From PUPG01 sp041686485 (GTDB lineage Bacteria; Bacteroidota; Bacteroidia; Bacteroidales; UBA7960): a stretch of DNA of 14,741 nucleotides. Location of the stretch: NCBI GenBank assembly GCA_041686485.1, contig JAWLDT010000064.1, positions 1-14,741 on the forward strand, in the 5' to 3' direction. The position numbers and the translations under genes were made by a program. The notes below the pieces were generated by a model, which was not told where the DNA came from, ran no database searches, and saw only the letters and a program-made list of their open reading frames with translations. How positions within the stretch are numbered: the stretch's first letter is position 1; each line of letters starts with the position of its first letter. Below are positions 1 through 7,500 of this stretch, piece by piece.

Positions 1-1
1 T

Positions 2-685
2 CTGACTGAAGCTGATAAGGTCAGACATGATGTGCCTGAAGACAATGAGACCAATAGCAATGACTGGCACAACACAACCGGCGTGAACAGCAGCGACGAA
101 GGTATGGGACTCCGCGAACGGTTTCCCGGGAAGAAAGTCGTGCTGACCGTGGGCCGGCTGTCACACCAAAAAGGGTACCACTACCTGATCGATGCCATAA
201 CCATCCTGCAGAAAAAACGGAACGACCTGGTGTTTGTGGTCCTTGGGAACGGCAAGCTGCGCCGCAACCTGGAAGCCTACGCCCGGAAGCAGGGTTTGGA
301 AGACATGATACACTTTGAGGGATTCGTCCGCGATGTGTCGCCATACCTGGCCTGCTGCGACCTGTTCGTCCTGCCGTCACTCTACGAGGGCATGTCAAAC
401 GCGGCCATGGAGGCCATGGCACACGGAAAGCCGGTGATCATCACCAATGTGAACGGGGCGGCCGAACTCATCCCCGACCCCGGCAAAGGGGTGCTGATCC
501 CGCCACGCTGCCCGGAAAGCATCGCCAACTCAGTAAACCACCTGCTTAAAAACCCCCAGCTGCGCCGGGAAATGGGCCGGGAAGCCCGGAAACACGTGGC
601 GGAAAACTTTCCGATAGCGTCCATGGTGAATCACCTGGAATCCTACCTGCAGGAAATATCCGGAAAACTTACAAAAACATTTTGA
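2..685 (+). CDS. GT4-family glycosyltransferase, 5'-truncated by the window edge
   Basis: This is the donor-sugar-binding (C-terminal) half of a GT-B fold glycosyltransferase of family GT4, which transfers a sugar from a nucleotide-sugar to a glycan or lipid-linked acceptor, usually at the cytoplasmic membrane. The frame is open to the left edge with no stop, so the true start and the N-terminal acceptor domain lie outside; a GTG at 32 is available but is probably not the start. Visible GT4 signatures are VGRLSHQKG (bases about 153-179) at the start of the donor domain, the VVLGNGKLR strand-turn, a CDLFVLPSLYEG strand, and the EX7E nucleotide-sugar motif EGMSNAAME followed by AMAHGKPVI. The 25-bp gap to the exosortase gene downstream suggests one operon, and hence a role in surface polysaccharide synthesis (inference). 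The extreme N-terminal visible stretch is Asn/Asp-rich and poorly recognisable. The exact sugar cannot be told. Confidence 0.9.
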   Translation: MTEADKVRHDVPEDNETNSNDWHNTTGVNSSDEGMGLRERFPGKKVVLTVGRLSHQKGYHYLIDAITILQKKRNDLVFVVLGNGKLRRNLEAYARKQGLEDMIHFEGFVRDVSPYLACCDLFVLPSLYEGMSNAAMEAMAHGKPVIITNVNGAAELIPDPGKGVLIPPRCPESIANSVNHLLKNPQLRREMGREARKHVAENFPIASMVNHLESYLQEISGKLTKTF

Positions 686-710
686 CATTTCGCCATTTCG
701 ACATTATTAT

Positions 711-1270
711 ATGAAAACACTGTCCCAACTGAATCATTTCCTTGAAAAACACGGCCTTGAGTTTCTCAAATACATTGCGGTGTTTTTCGTGATCCTCTTC
801 GGCTTTCACTTTTTCTACAATGCCTTCCTGAAGCCCATGGCCACCATGGAAGGCTATAACCAGGTGTGGCTGTTCCTGCAGCAACAACTCTACGCCCATA
901 GCACCTGGACATTAGAACACATCATCGGTTATAACATCTTCCGTGATGGCTTCCTGATCACCTTCCCCAACCATGGCTCCATCCTGGTGGATGAAACCTG
1001 CTCCGCCACCAAATGGCTGCTCCACTTCCTGGTGCTGATGCTGATATTTCCGGGACCCTGGAAACACAAGGCCTGGTTCATCCCCTCCGGACTGATTATG
1101 GTTCACCTGATCAGCGTGATCCGCATCGTCGGACTATCGATCGTCTATGTCAACCGGCCCGAAAGCTGGGACTTCTTTCACGACTATATCTTCCGCCCCT
1201 TCTTTTATGCCATGCTGTTCCTGGTGTGGGTATTCTGGGTAGAACGGTTTGTGTTGAAAAGGAAAGCCGC
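711..1270 (+). CDS. Exosortase family protein (XrtF-like), 3' end lost in assembly gap
   Basis: Polytopic inner-membrane transpeptidase-like enzyme of the exosortase/archaeosortase family, which cleaves short C-terminal sorting tags of exported proteins, often in partnership with exopolysaccharide synthesis. 186 residues are visible before the N run. Hydrophobic segments lie at about 18-40, 101-113, 122-147 and 160-180. The three family catalytic positions are all recognisable: Cys97 in DETCSATKW, Arg138 in SVIRIVGLS and His157 in FFHDYIF. The HDYIF...Y...F..WV.W ending resembles the short Bacteroidota XrtF type, which is about 180 residues, so probably only a few residues and the stop are missing. 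The ATG at 711 gives a normal N-terminus. There is no strong Shine-Dalgarno, as is usual in this phylum. It follows a glycosyltransferase, matching typical exosortase/EPS neighbourhoods. The tagged substrate is not in this window. Confidence 0.85.
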
Positions 1271-1370
1271 NNNNNNNNNNNNNNNNNNNNNNNNNNNNNN
1301 NNNNNNNNNNNNNNNNNNNNNNNNNNNNNNNNNNNNNNNNNNNNNNNNNNNNNNNNNNNNNNNNNNNNNN
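1271..1370. other. Assembly (scaffold) gap, 100 N
   Basis: Exactly 100 consecutive N, the conventional placeholder for a gap of unknown length. It removes the end of the exosortase gene and whatever separated it from the convergent AlbA_2 gene. The true distance, and even correct adjacency of the two sides, is not established by the sequence. Confidence 0.99.
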
Positions 1371-1383
1371 TGAGCGATGCCCG

Positions 1384-2025
1384 CTACCCTTCTTCGGGGT
1401 CTTTCAGCCGGAACCAGGTATGATGCTCATTCTGTTTCATCTCGATGAGGCCGGCGAGCATCAGGTCGACGATAATATCCTCGGCACGGTACCGCGGGAT
1501 CTTTGCCAGACGGGAATACTTGCTGAGGCTGATGGCCGGATTATGGGTCAGGTGGTTTAACAGAAATTTTTCATTATCAGAATACTGAATGAAAGCGCCC
1601 TTTTTGCTTTTCTGCCGCTGCCAGTATTTGATCATGATAATGTGTGCCAGGATGTTCTGATCCCCGACACGCACCCAGGCCAGCCACTTTCCGTTCTCGG
1701 CATGGGCATACACCGGCTTGGCCTGCGCCGGTGGCACATCCACCTCCAGCACCTTTTTGCCTTCAATGTTCCAGTGCCGGAAAGCAAAATCCACCTCCGG
1801 CTTGCAATACATCGTGGCTGCAGCTTCAATCATATGGTACTCTTCCTCGGCACGTATGCCAGCAATCACCCCATTGTCCTTCACCCCGATCAGCAGCTTC
1901 CCGCCATCGGTATTCGAAAACGCCACCAGGGTGCGCGCGATCTTGCGGCTGTCGTTCACCTGGAACTTAAAGTCCTGCTGCTGGTGCTCCCCCTGTAGAA
2001 TGAGGTTTTGAATGTATTTCGACAT
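1384..2025 (-). CDS. Schlafen AlbA_2 domain protein with C-terminal winged-helix-like region
   Basis: 213-residue protein with an N-terminal AlbA_2 (Schlafen-type, COG2865-like) domain. The family core is clear: E13...DFKFQ (residues 13-22), then LVAFSNTDGGKLLIGVKDNG (33-52) and VIAGI. Residues 53-135 complete the domain, with a WVRVGDQN segment near 117-124. Residues 145-206 (LLNHLTHNPAISLSKYSRLAKIP...VDLMLAGLI) look like a winged helix for nucleic-acid binding. AlbA_2 proteins are variously annotated as ATP-binding, transcriptional-regulator or nuclease-like; the specific job is not known. I chose ATG at 2023-2025. The frame can be extended to an ATG at 2098-2100, but those extra 25 residues only translate a tandem repeat duplicated from the end of the upstream gene and do not resemble the family. 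It lies 78 bp after the PurF-like gene and may be co-transcribed with it. Confidence 0.85.
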   Translation of the reverse strand: MSKYIQNLILQGEHQQQDFKFQVNDSRKIARTLVAFSNTDGGKLLIGVKDNGVIAGIRAEEEYHMIEAAATMYCKPEVDFAFRHWNIEGKKVLEVDVPPAQAKPVYAHAENGKWLAWVRVGDQNILAHIIMIKYWQRQKSKKGAFIQYSDNEKFLLNHLTHNPAISLSKYSRLAKIPRYRAEDIIVDLMLAGLIEMKQNEHHTWFRLKDPEEG

Positions 2026-2047
2026 GATCGTTATACTTCTTTCCCTG

Positions 2048-2133
2048 ACCTGATACGCCCTTTCGTTTGACCTAACATGTCCTTTCGTTCTTCCCTTCAA
2101 TACCTAATACGCCCTTTCGTTCTTCCCTTCAAT
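2048..2133 (-). repeat. Tandem repeat (2.7 units of 32 bp) crossing the end of the PurF-like gene
   Basis: Read on the minus strand, unit 1 (2102-2133) and unit 2 (2070-2101) are each 32 bp, directly adjacent and identical at 29 of 32 positions; unit 3 (2048-2069) is a 22-bp partial copy. Unit 1 holds the last codons and the TAG stop of the PurF-like gene; units 2 and 3 sit in the intergenic region. In unit 2 the stop-equivalent TAG is kept; in unit 3 it reads CAG. Translation of unit 3 in the frame of the next gene gives NERAY, the same residues as the PurF-like C-terminus, which explains the false N-terminal extension of the AlbA_2 frame. The shared word acgccctttcg (plus strand) also appears upstream of the PurF-like gene at 4072-4082. 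Confidence 0.9.
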
Positions 2134-4005
2134 ATAATTGATAAACGCGCGGTTGGCCACTTTATTCCCACCCTCTGTGGGATAGTTGCCGGTAAAGTAC
2201 CAGTCGCCCACATGTCCCGGACAGGCAGCATGCAGGTCCCCGATGGTCTGGTACACTATCTCCAGCCGGGCATTCACTTCCGGCGGATGCAGCATGTTCG
2301 CGATCTTATTGGAAATCTGTTCGGGGCTAAAAGGCCGGTAAATGTCTTTAACCGCATTCTCTACCTCTGCCTCCGGCAGGTCCATCTGGGCTTTACACCG
2401 CTTGTACACTTCGTTGATCCTGTTTTCCTGACCGGTATCTTTGAGCAACCCGATGGCCGCACGGAAGGCGATAAAGTCCCCGAGCTTGTTCATGTCGATG
2501 CCATAACAGTCGGGGTAGCGTATCTGCGGGGCGGATGAGACAATAACAATGGCACGGGGCTTTAACCGGTCGAGCATACGAACGATGCTCTGCTTCAGGG
2601 TGGTGCCCCGCACGATGCTGTCGTCGATCACCACCAGGGTGTCGGCATCTGCCTTCACCACGCCGTAGGTGACATCATAGACATGTGCCACCAGCTCATC
2701 GCGCTTCTTCTCTTCGGTGATAAAGGTGCGCAGCTTGGCATCTTTGACGGCGACCTGATCGATCCGCGGACGCAACGACAGGATCTTATCAAGCTTCTCC
2801 GGTTCATAACGACCCTGGAGCTGCAGGATGCGGTCTTTCTTGATCTCATCACAAAAATCATGAAGCCCTTCAACCATGCCTTTGAAGGCAGCAATGGCCG
2901 TGTTGGGCACATAAGAGAACAGGGTGTTTTCAAGGTCGTGATGAATGGTCTTCAGGATGGCCGGAACCAGCTGTTTGCCAAGCCTTTTGCGTTCCTGGTA
3001 AATATCGGCATCCGTCCCGCGGGAAAAATAGATCCGCTCAAAGGCGCAGGCGGTCTTTCTTTTGGGTGCATTACAGGGCGTCTCCGTTATCCGGCCATCA
3101 CGTTTGACGATGAGGGCGTTGCCAGGCCCCAATTCCCTGATATGTTCGATGGGAACATTGAGCGCCGTCTGTATGGCAGGCCGTTCGCTGGCAGCCACCA
3201 GCACTTCATCATCCCGGTAATAAAAAGCCGGCCGGATGCCACCGGGATCACGCATGATGAAAGCATCGCCATGACCAACCATGCCGGCAAGCACATAGCC
3301 ACCGTCCCAGTCCTTGCTGGCCTTTGTCAGCACATTGTTCAGATCAAGGTCCCGGGCGATCAACGGGGAAATGTCCTTTTTGCTGTACCCCTGCTCCCGG
3401 TAACGCCGGTATAGTTCTTCATTCTCATCATCAAGAAAATGACCCAGCTTCTCCAGGATGGTTTCGGTGTCGCTGGTGGCATTGGGGTGCTGACCGATGT
3501 CTACCAGGCTGTTGAACAGATCCTCCATGTTGGTGAGGTTAAAATTACCGGCCACCATCAGGTTTTTCGACATCCAGTTGTTGGCGCGCTGATAGGGGTG
3601 GCAATGTTCCAGCTCGTTGCGTCCGAAGGTTCCGTAGCGCAAATGCCCCAGAAATAGCTCACCGGTAAAATCCAGGTGCTGCTTGAGCCACTGTATGTCG
3701 TTCCGACGTTCGGGGTGGTTCACTGTGGCTTTCTCTATCCGTCCGTGGATGGTTTCGAACAGCTGCAATATCGGGTTAGCCTGGTTGCTGCGGAGGCGAT
3801 CCATATAGCGGGTCCCCGGCGGAACATCAAATTTGATGCACCCGACGCCGGCCCCGTCCTGTCCCCTGTTATGTTGCTTTTCCATTAACAGGTACAGCTT
3901 GTTAAGGCCATAGAAGGCCGTGCCATAATGTGACACATAATATTCGAGCGGCTTGAGCAGGCGCATCAGCACCACACCGCATTCGTGTTTTATCGGATCA
4001 CTCAT
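2104..4005 (-). CDS. PurF-like class II glutamine amidotransferase/phosphoribosyltransferase, long Bacteroidota form
   Basis: 633-residue homologue of amidophosphoribosyltransferase, the enzyme that makes 5-phosphoribosylamine from PRPP and glutamine at the start of purine synthesis; standard PurF is about 470-510 residues. N-terminal Ntn glutaminase domain: nucleophile Cys9 in HECGVV (an eight-residue leader precedes it), RGQDGAG (47-53), glutamine-binding Arg123 in GHLRYGT, AGNFNLTN (152-159), SDTETIL (178-184), MRDPGGIRPA (251-260). Phosphoribosyltransferase domain: PRPP loop VVIDDSIVRGTT (458-469), then SSAPQIRYPDCYGID. A long C-terminal extension (about 510-633) includes CPGHVGDWYFTGNYP and ends KNERAY. 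Oddities: the oxyanion-hole Gly of the HNGNLTN motif is Phe155, and the usual PRTase VPDSG and ARPDS motifs are altered (YVPNTA, SRGTDAD). It may therefore be a divergent paralogue rather than the housekeeping PurF. The ATG at 4003-4005 leaves a short propeptide before the Cys. Confidence 0.87.
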   Translation of the reverse strand: MSDPIKHECGVVLMRLLKPLEYYVSHYGTAFYGLNKLYLLMEKQHNRGQDGAGVGCIKFDVPPGTRYMDRLRSNQANPILQLFETIHGRIEKATVNHPERRNDIQWLKQHLDFTGELFLGHLRYGTFGRNELEHCHPYQRANNWMSKNLMVAGNFNLTNMEDLFNSLVDIGQHPNATSDTETILEKLGHFLDDENEELYRRYREQGYSKKDISPLIARDLDLNNVLTKASKDWDGGYVLAGMVGHGDAFIMRDPGGIRPAFYYRDDEVLVAASERPAIQTALNVPIEHIRELGPGNALIVKRDGRITETPCNAPKRKTACAFERIYFSRGTDADIYQERKRLGKQLVPAILKTIHHDLENTLFSYVPNTAIAAFKGMVEGLHDFCDEIKKDRILQLQGRYEPEKLDKILSLRPRIDQVAVKDAKLRTFITEEKKRDELVAHVYDVTYGVVKADADTLVVIDDSIVRGTTLKQSIVRMLDRLKPRAIVIVSSAPQIRYPDCYGIDMNKLGDFIAFRAAIGLLKDTGQENRINEVYKRCKAQMDLPEAEVENAVKDIYRPFSPEQISNKIANMLHPPEVNARLEIVYQTIGDLHAACPGHVGDWYFTGNYPTEGGNKVANRAFINYIEGKNERAY

Positions 4006-4028
4006 TGCCGGTTGGATCAGTTAAAATA

Positions 4029-4036
4029 CAAAGATA
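4029..4036 (-). promoter_or_regulatory. Bacteroidota-type -7 box upstream of the PurF-like gene
   Basis: Minus-strand TATCTTTG is an exact match to the Bacteroidota sigma-factor -7 consensus TAnnTTTG. It lies 23 bp before the ATG at 4005, giving a short leader. No clear TTG -33 element lies 19-21 bp upstream, where the GC-rich degenerate repeat occupies that position, so strength is uncertain. Confidence 0.45.
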
Positions 4037-4043
4037 CAAAGAT

Positions 4044-4112
4044 TCTCGCGTCTTCACGCCCTCTCACCCTCACGCCCTTTCGCGCCTTCACGTCTTCTTT
4101 GCGCTTTGCGAG
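4044..4112. repeat. Degenerate short-repeat stretch (strand-skewed, low complexity)
   Basis: On the plus strand this stretch is built from imperfect 8-10 bp words of the type (t)cttcacg, cacgccc and tttcgcg; the minus strand is correspondingly purine-rich (gaa/gcg/agg). It lies immediately upstream of the promoter of the PurF-like gene and shares the 11-bp word acgccctttcg (4072-4082) with the tandem repeat at the other end of that gene (2055-2065, 2109-2119). It has no long open frame and no dyad. Confidence 0.6.
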
Positions 4113-4478
4113 GAATAATTTGTTCCACGCCAGGGCCGCAAAAGACCGGGTGTCCCAATGCTGAAAATAAACATTTTTTTGGAAAAAACGCAGGCGATTA
4201 TTGGCTAAATCGAAGTTGAGTACAAATTTAGGGGTGTGTATTTTCTATTGAACGGCACCGAAGCCATAAACGTGTTATAGTATCCACCAAAACAAAAACG
4301 CCATAACATCATTTACCTTACTTTACCGGGTTACGTGTATTTTACTGCTTTTTTTCCTCGTTGTTTCCTGTACATCAGTGAACACCTGTGTGCTGTTTCC
4401 GGGAGGTGATAACCTTATGTAAAGCCTGTTTCCGGCCGTCCTTTTTCTGATCACAGCAAGCCTTTCCATTTACATCTA

Positions 4479-4513
4479 AGGCTAAGGATGGTTGATGATT
4501 CCATCCTTAGCCT
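4479..4513 (-). terminator. Hairpin terminator of the 1083-residue T9SS protein gene
   Basis: Perfect 13-bp inverted repeat: aggctaaggatgg (4479-4491) and ccatccttagcct (4501-4513) with a 9-nt loop, starting 27 bp after the stop codon of the minus-strand gene. The following sequence on the minus strand (TAGATGTAAAT) is only weakly U-rich. A second perfect 8-bp dyad (cgaatcat 4532-4539, atgattcg 4548-4555) overlaps the stop codon itself. Confidence 0.7.
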
Positions 4514-4540
4514 CAGGTTATTGGCTGTTGGCGAATCATA

Positions 4541-7500
4541 TCATCTGATGATTCGTACTTTTTTGGTGAACACCTCATTTGCCTTAATGATCCGGACAAG
4601 ATAGATACCTTCCTGCAAGTCGGATGTATGTATACGACCGGTGGTTTGGTTGATCTGTTCCTCGTAAACCAGTTGTCCGGATAGATCATACAATGCAACC
4701 GTTTCTATTTTCTCATCACCGGTAATGTGAAAATACGTACTTGCCGGATTGGGGTAGATGCTGATACTATTTTCCGTGATCCCCTGAACGGATACAGTAG
4801 ACTCGAAGTTGGCGGTCAGCGTGGTGTGTTCAGCGGGCATGGAGATGTCATTTTCCGGTTCTGCTGAAACAACTTCATCATTTTGGTCGGTCCAGTTAAG
4901 AAACGCAAAATCATCGTTAGCCAGGGCATTGACGGTGACCACATCTCCGGCATAATATTCGCCGGCTCCGATCACTTCACCGGCATCTTCGGGGTCAATC
5001 AGCAGGGTTAAAGTATACAAGGGAAGATCAGCCACTTCAAGCGTAACCGGTACAATAACCAGCTCATCGTTCACAGCATTGCTGTTGAGTCTTATATTGG
5101 CCTCGTAGGTGCCGGGCTCGAGCTCTTCCGCATTGAAGCCCAGGGTTACCTGCTGGTTTTCTCCTTCTTCTATGGTCCCTGACACGGGGTCCAGGCTAAG
5201 CCACTGGATTCCATCATATTGTAGTTTGGTGCGGATGTTCCAGTTGCCGGTTACGCCATAATCAGAAAGATGCTCCCATTCGTTAATATCCTGTGTAAGC
5301 CAGTTGGCATCCATGTTATCAGGTCCGCCATCAATGCCCAGGACATAAGAGCCGGCATCATGGGTAATCATCAGACCAACCCAGATATCAGCACCGCTGA
5401 CCGGAAGAGCTTCATTAAGGATTACCGTGTTCCAGCTCGCTTCCGTGGGCGTAAATTCCTGCTCGTGCAAAAGGTCGCCCGGGCTGGTGGTGGTGCCTGC
5501 ATCCCATATCATCAGCTTGATCTCGGTGGGGATGTTGCCAACATATACGTCCACGGACTCGAGCAGATAGCCGCCAAATGGGGCAACCATGGATGACGGA
5601 TAACGGGCTGCGCCATAAAACGTGCCGCCATCAAGCAGTCCGATCGCATCCACATTGGCCCCGTCATAGTTAAGGACCACGTCATCTTTGTCGCCTATAC
5701 GCGTTGCAGGATGAAAGCCGTGGGTTTCCTTCTTAACGGCAAGCTCCATATCGCGGTTAAAGGCAGTCCTTCCTGCGGGGACTTCCTGCACCCTGGCTTC
5801 ATCTTCTACAAACTGGATGGTAGCCTGGTAGTTCAGGTCGCCGGTTCCCGTGTTGCTAATGGTGATGATTTGCTCAGCTGTTTCGCCGTGTTCAAGAGAC
5901 TCCGTCAGGCTCATCGGGTCTGCTTCGATCTCCGGCTCTGCGGGGGCCAAATCCACCATGAAGCTGACATCGTTGCCGTCCTTGTCCATGCCTGCACCGA
6001 TCAAGCGGTTCCCGTCTCCGGAAACACCGGTGATCGCATAGAAGGTCCAGCTCTCCGCATCAAACCAGCCCTGATCTACAGCATAATCATTAAATGTAGT
6101 TAAGTTTCCGTCCGGATGCCTTACAAAAGCCCTGCGTGAGCCAGGCAATGGAGGAAAGCCTTCGGCAGTGAACCCAAACACATAGCCGTCGTTGCTCACC
6201 GCAGCCGGGCCAATCATTCCGTCGTTCAAGGTGTTCTGAAAAGTGGTTATCTCACCCGTTTCGGTGTTTAATACAAACCCCTCAGAGTTCAGTTCGCCGG
6301 TGATGAATTGTCCATTTGGGGAACCACCATAAGCTTCACCCGATGATGTTTCATCTATGAAAATAATCTCATCATTATGCCAGACCACAGGAGACCGGGA
6401 TGCAGTTGCTGTTTGCGCCCAGCCGTATACGACCTCACCATTGGCGGTAATGCCATTGGGGCGATTGCCCTCGGGCAGGTCAGCGTGATCACCGATGTTA
6501 TCGTAATCATCTTCTGACCAGCTAAATGCTTTGTAGTTAAAGCCTTGATAATATTGCATTCCCACAATAGTACTTCCATCGGCGGAAATGCCATATCCCG
6601 AACTGTAATCATTCATGAAGAACTCAGGTGCTGCGGGGTTCATCCCTAAGAACTCAAACTCACCTGTCGCCAGGCTCCATTTGCCGGCAACCGTTACAGG
6701 GTTATCGTTGTATATGAGATCCGGATCCTCGTAGGTGACCACGACTTCTCCGTCATCCGAAACTCCTTCAACCGCAGCAGCAATGTTTGTCACACCAGAC
6801 TCTTCCGACCAGTAATAACCTGTTTCTCCGCCAAACGGCGTTCCGACTACATGCTGGCCATTTTCAGATATGGCCACGGGAAAGGTATGCGTATCCTGAA
6901 AAACCACAAGGTTTACGGGGCTGGCATCCATCACGTTCATGATGACGTCAACGGTTGCTTCAGGGTTCTCTGTATCGTTGCCTGTTATAGTGATGGTGGC
7001 CTCATAGGAACCAAAATCATAGCCTGAGTCGCTAAATGTAAGGTCGATGAACTCCGAAGAATTGCCCGCAACAGTTCCCGAGGCTGGGTCAACAGTCAGC
7101 CAGCCGTCCTCATCGACATAGTCAACTACTATGTCATAATCGAGGGTGCCGATCCCTTCGTTTATTATGGAGAACCTGTTCGTGGACGTGCCGTTTTGGG
7201 CGACCGACTGTTCTATCTCCTCAGCATCAACAACCATCTCGGGATCAATATCCACCTCTTCTCCAAGGGCAACATCGTCGATAATCCATATATGGGCATT
7301 ATCCCCTTCATAGCGAAATGCGATGTAAATGTCCTCTCCGGCATAATCTTCCAGATCTATGTAAACAGGGGACCACTCATCAGGCACAATATCTTCTGTC
7401 CACACCTCTACGTAGTCACCATCATCGGGGTCGGGGCTGCCGGCGCTCACCATGACACTGTTTTTGTGATAAAAATCTGTATCCATGTTGATTTGCCAGA

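Larger units (their letters stand above)
4006..4540. other. 535-bp intergenic region
   Basis: No protein gene is supported here. From the left it contains a promoter-like box for the PurF-like gene (4029-4036), a degenerate short-repeat stretch (about 4044-4112), a second exact minus-strand TAnnTTTG match at 4223-4230 (no recognisable -33 partner), a strong Shine-Dalgarno-like sequence followed immediately by ATG-TAA on the plus strand (4402-4422), and the terminator hairpin of the minus-strand T9SS gene (4479-4513). Base composition between 4140 and 4380 is visibly richer in A/T than the flanking genes. Confidence 0.8.

Noticed and set aside
32..34. GTG as start of the glycosyltransferase
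   Set aside because: The frame is open to the window edge and the protein would lack the whole acceptor domain, so truncation by the edge is more likely.
21..422. 133-residue minus-strand open frame
   Set aside because: Antisense to the glycosyltransferase; Arg/Cys/Pro-rich composition typical of a shadow frame in GC-rich DNA.
1013..1423. Plus-strand frame spanning the N gap
   Set aside because: Translation crosses 100 N and overlaps the exosortase in another frame; no evidence for a real protein.
2026..2100. 25-residue N-terminal extension of the AlbA_2 protein
   Set aside because: Encoded by tandem repeat units copied from the end of the upstream gene; the family N-terminus starts naturally at the ATG at 2025.
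2048..2133. CRISPR array
   Set aside because: The repeat units are directly adjacent with no spacers and lie at a gene end; no cas genes are present.
2683..3414. 243-residue plus-strand open frame
   Set aside because: Lies wholly antisense within the PurF-like gene, whose motifs are unambiguous; the translated product has no recognisable domain.
4141..4400. Possible structured RNA or tRNA in the A/T-richer intergenic stretch
   Set aside because: No cloverleaf, T-loop sequence or long stem could be found by eye; nothing beyond promoter-like words supports an RNA gene.
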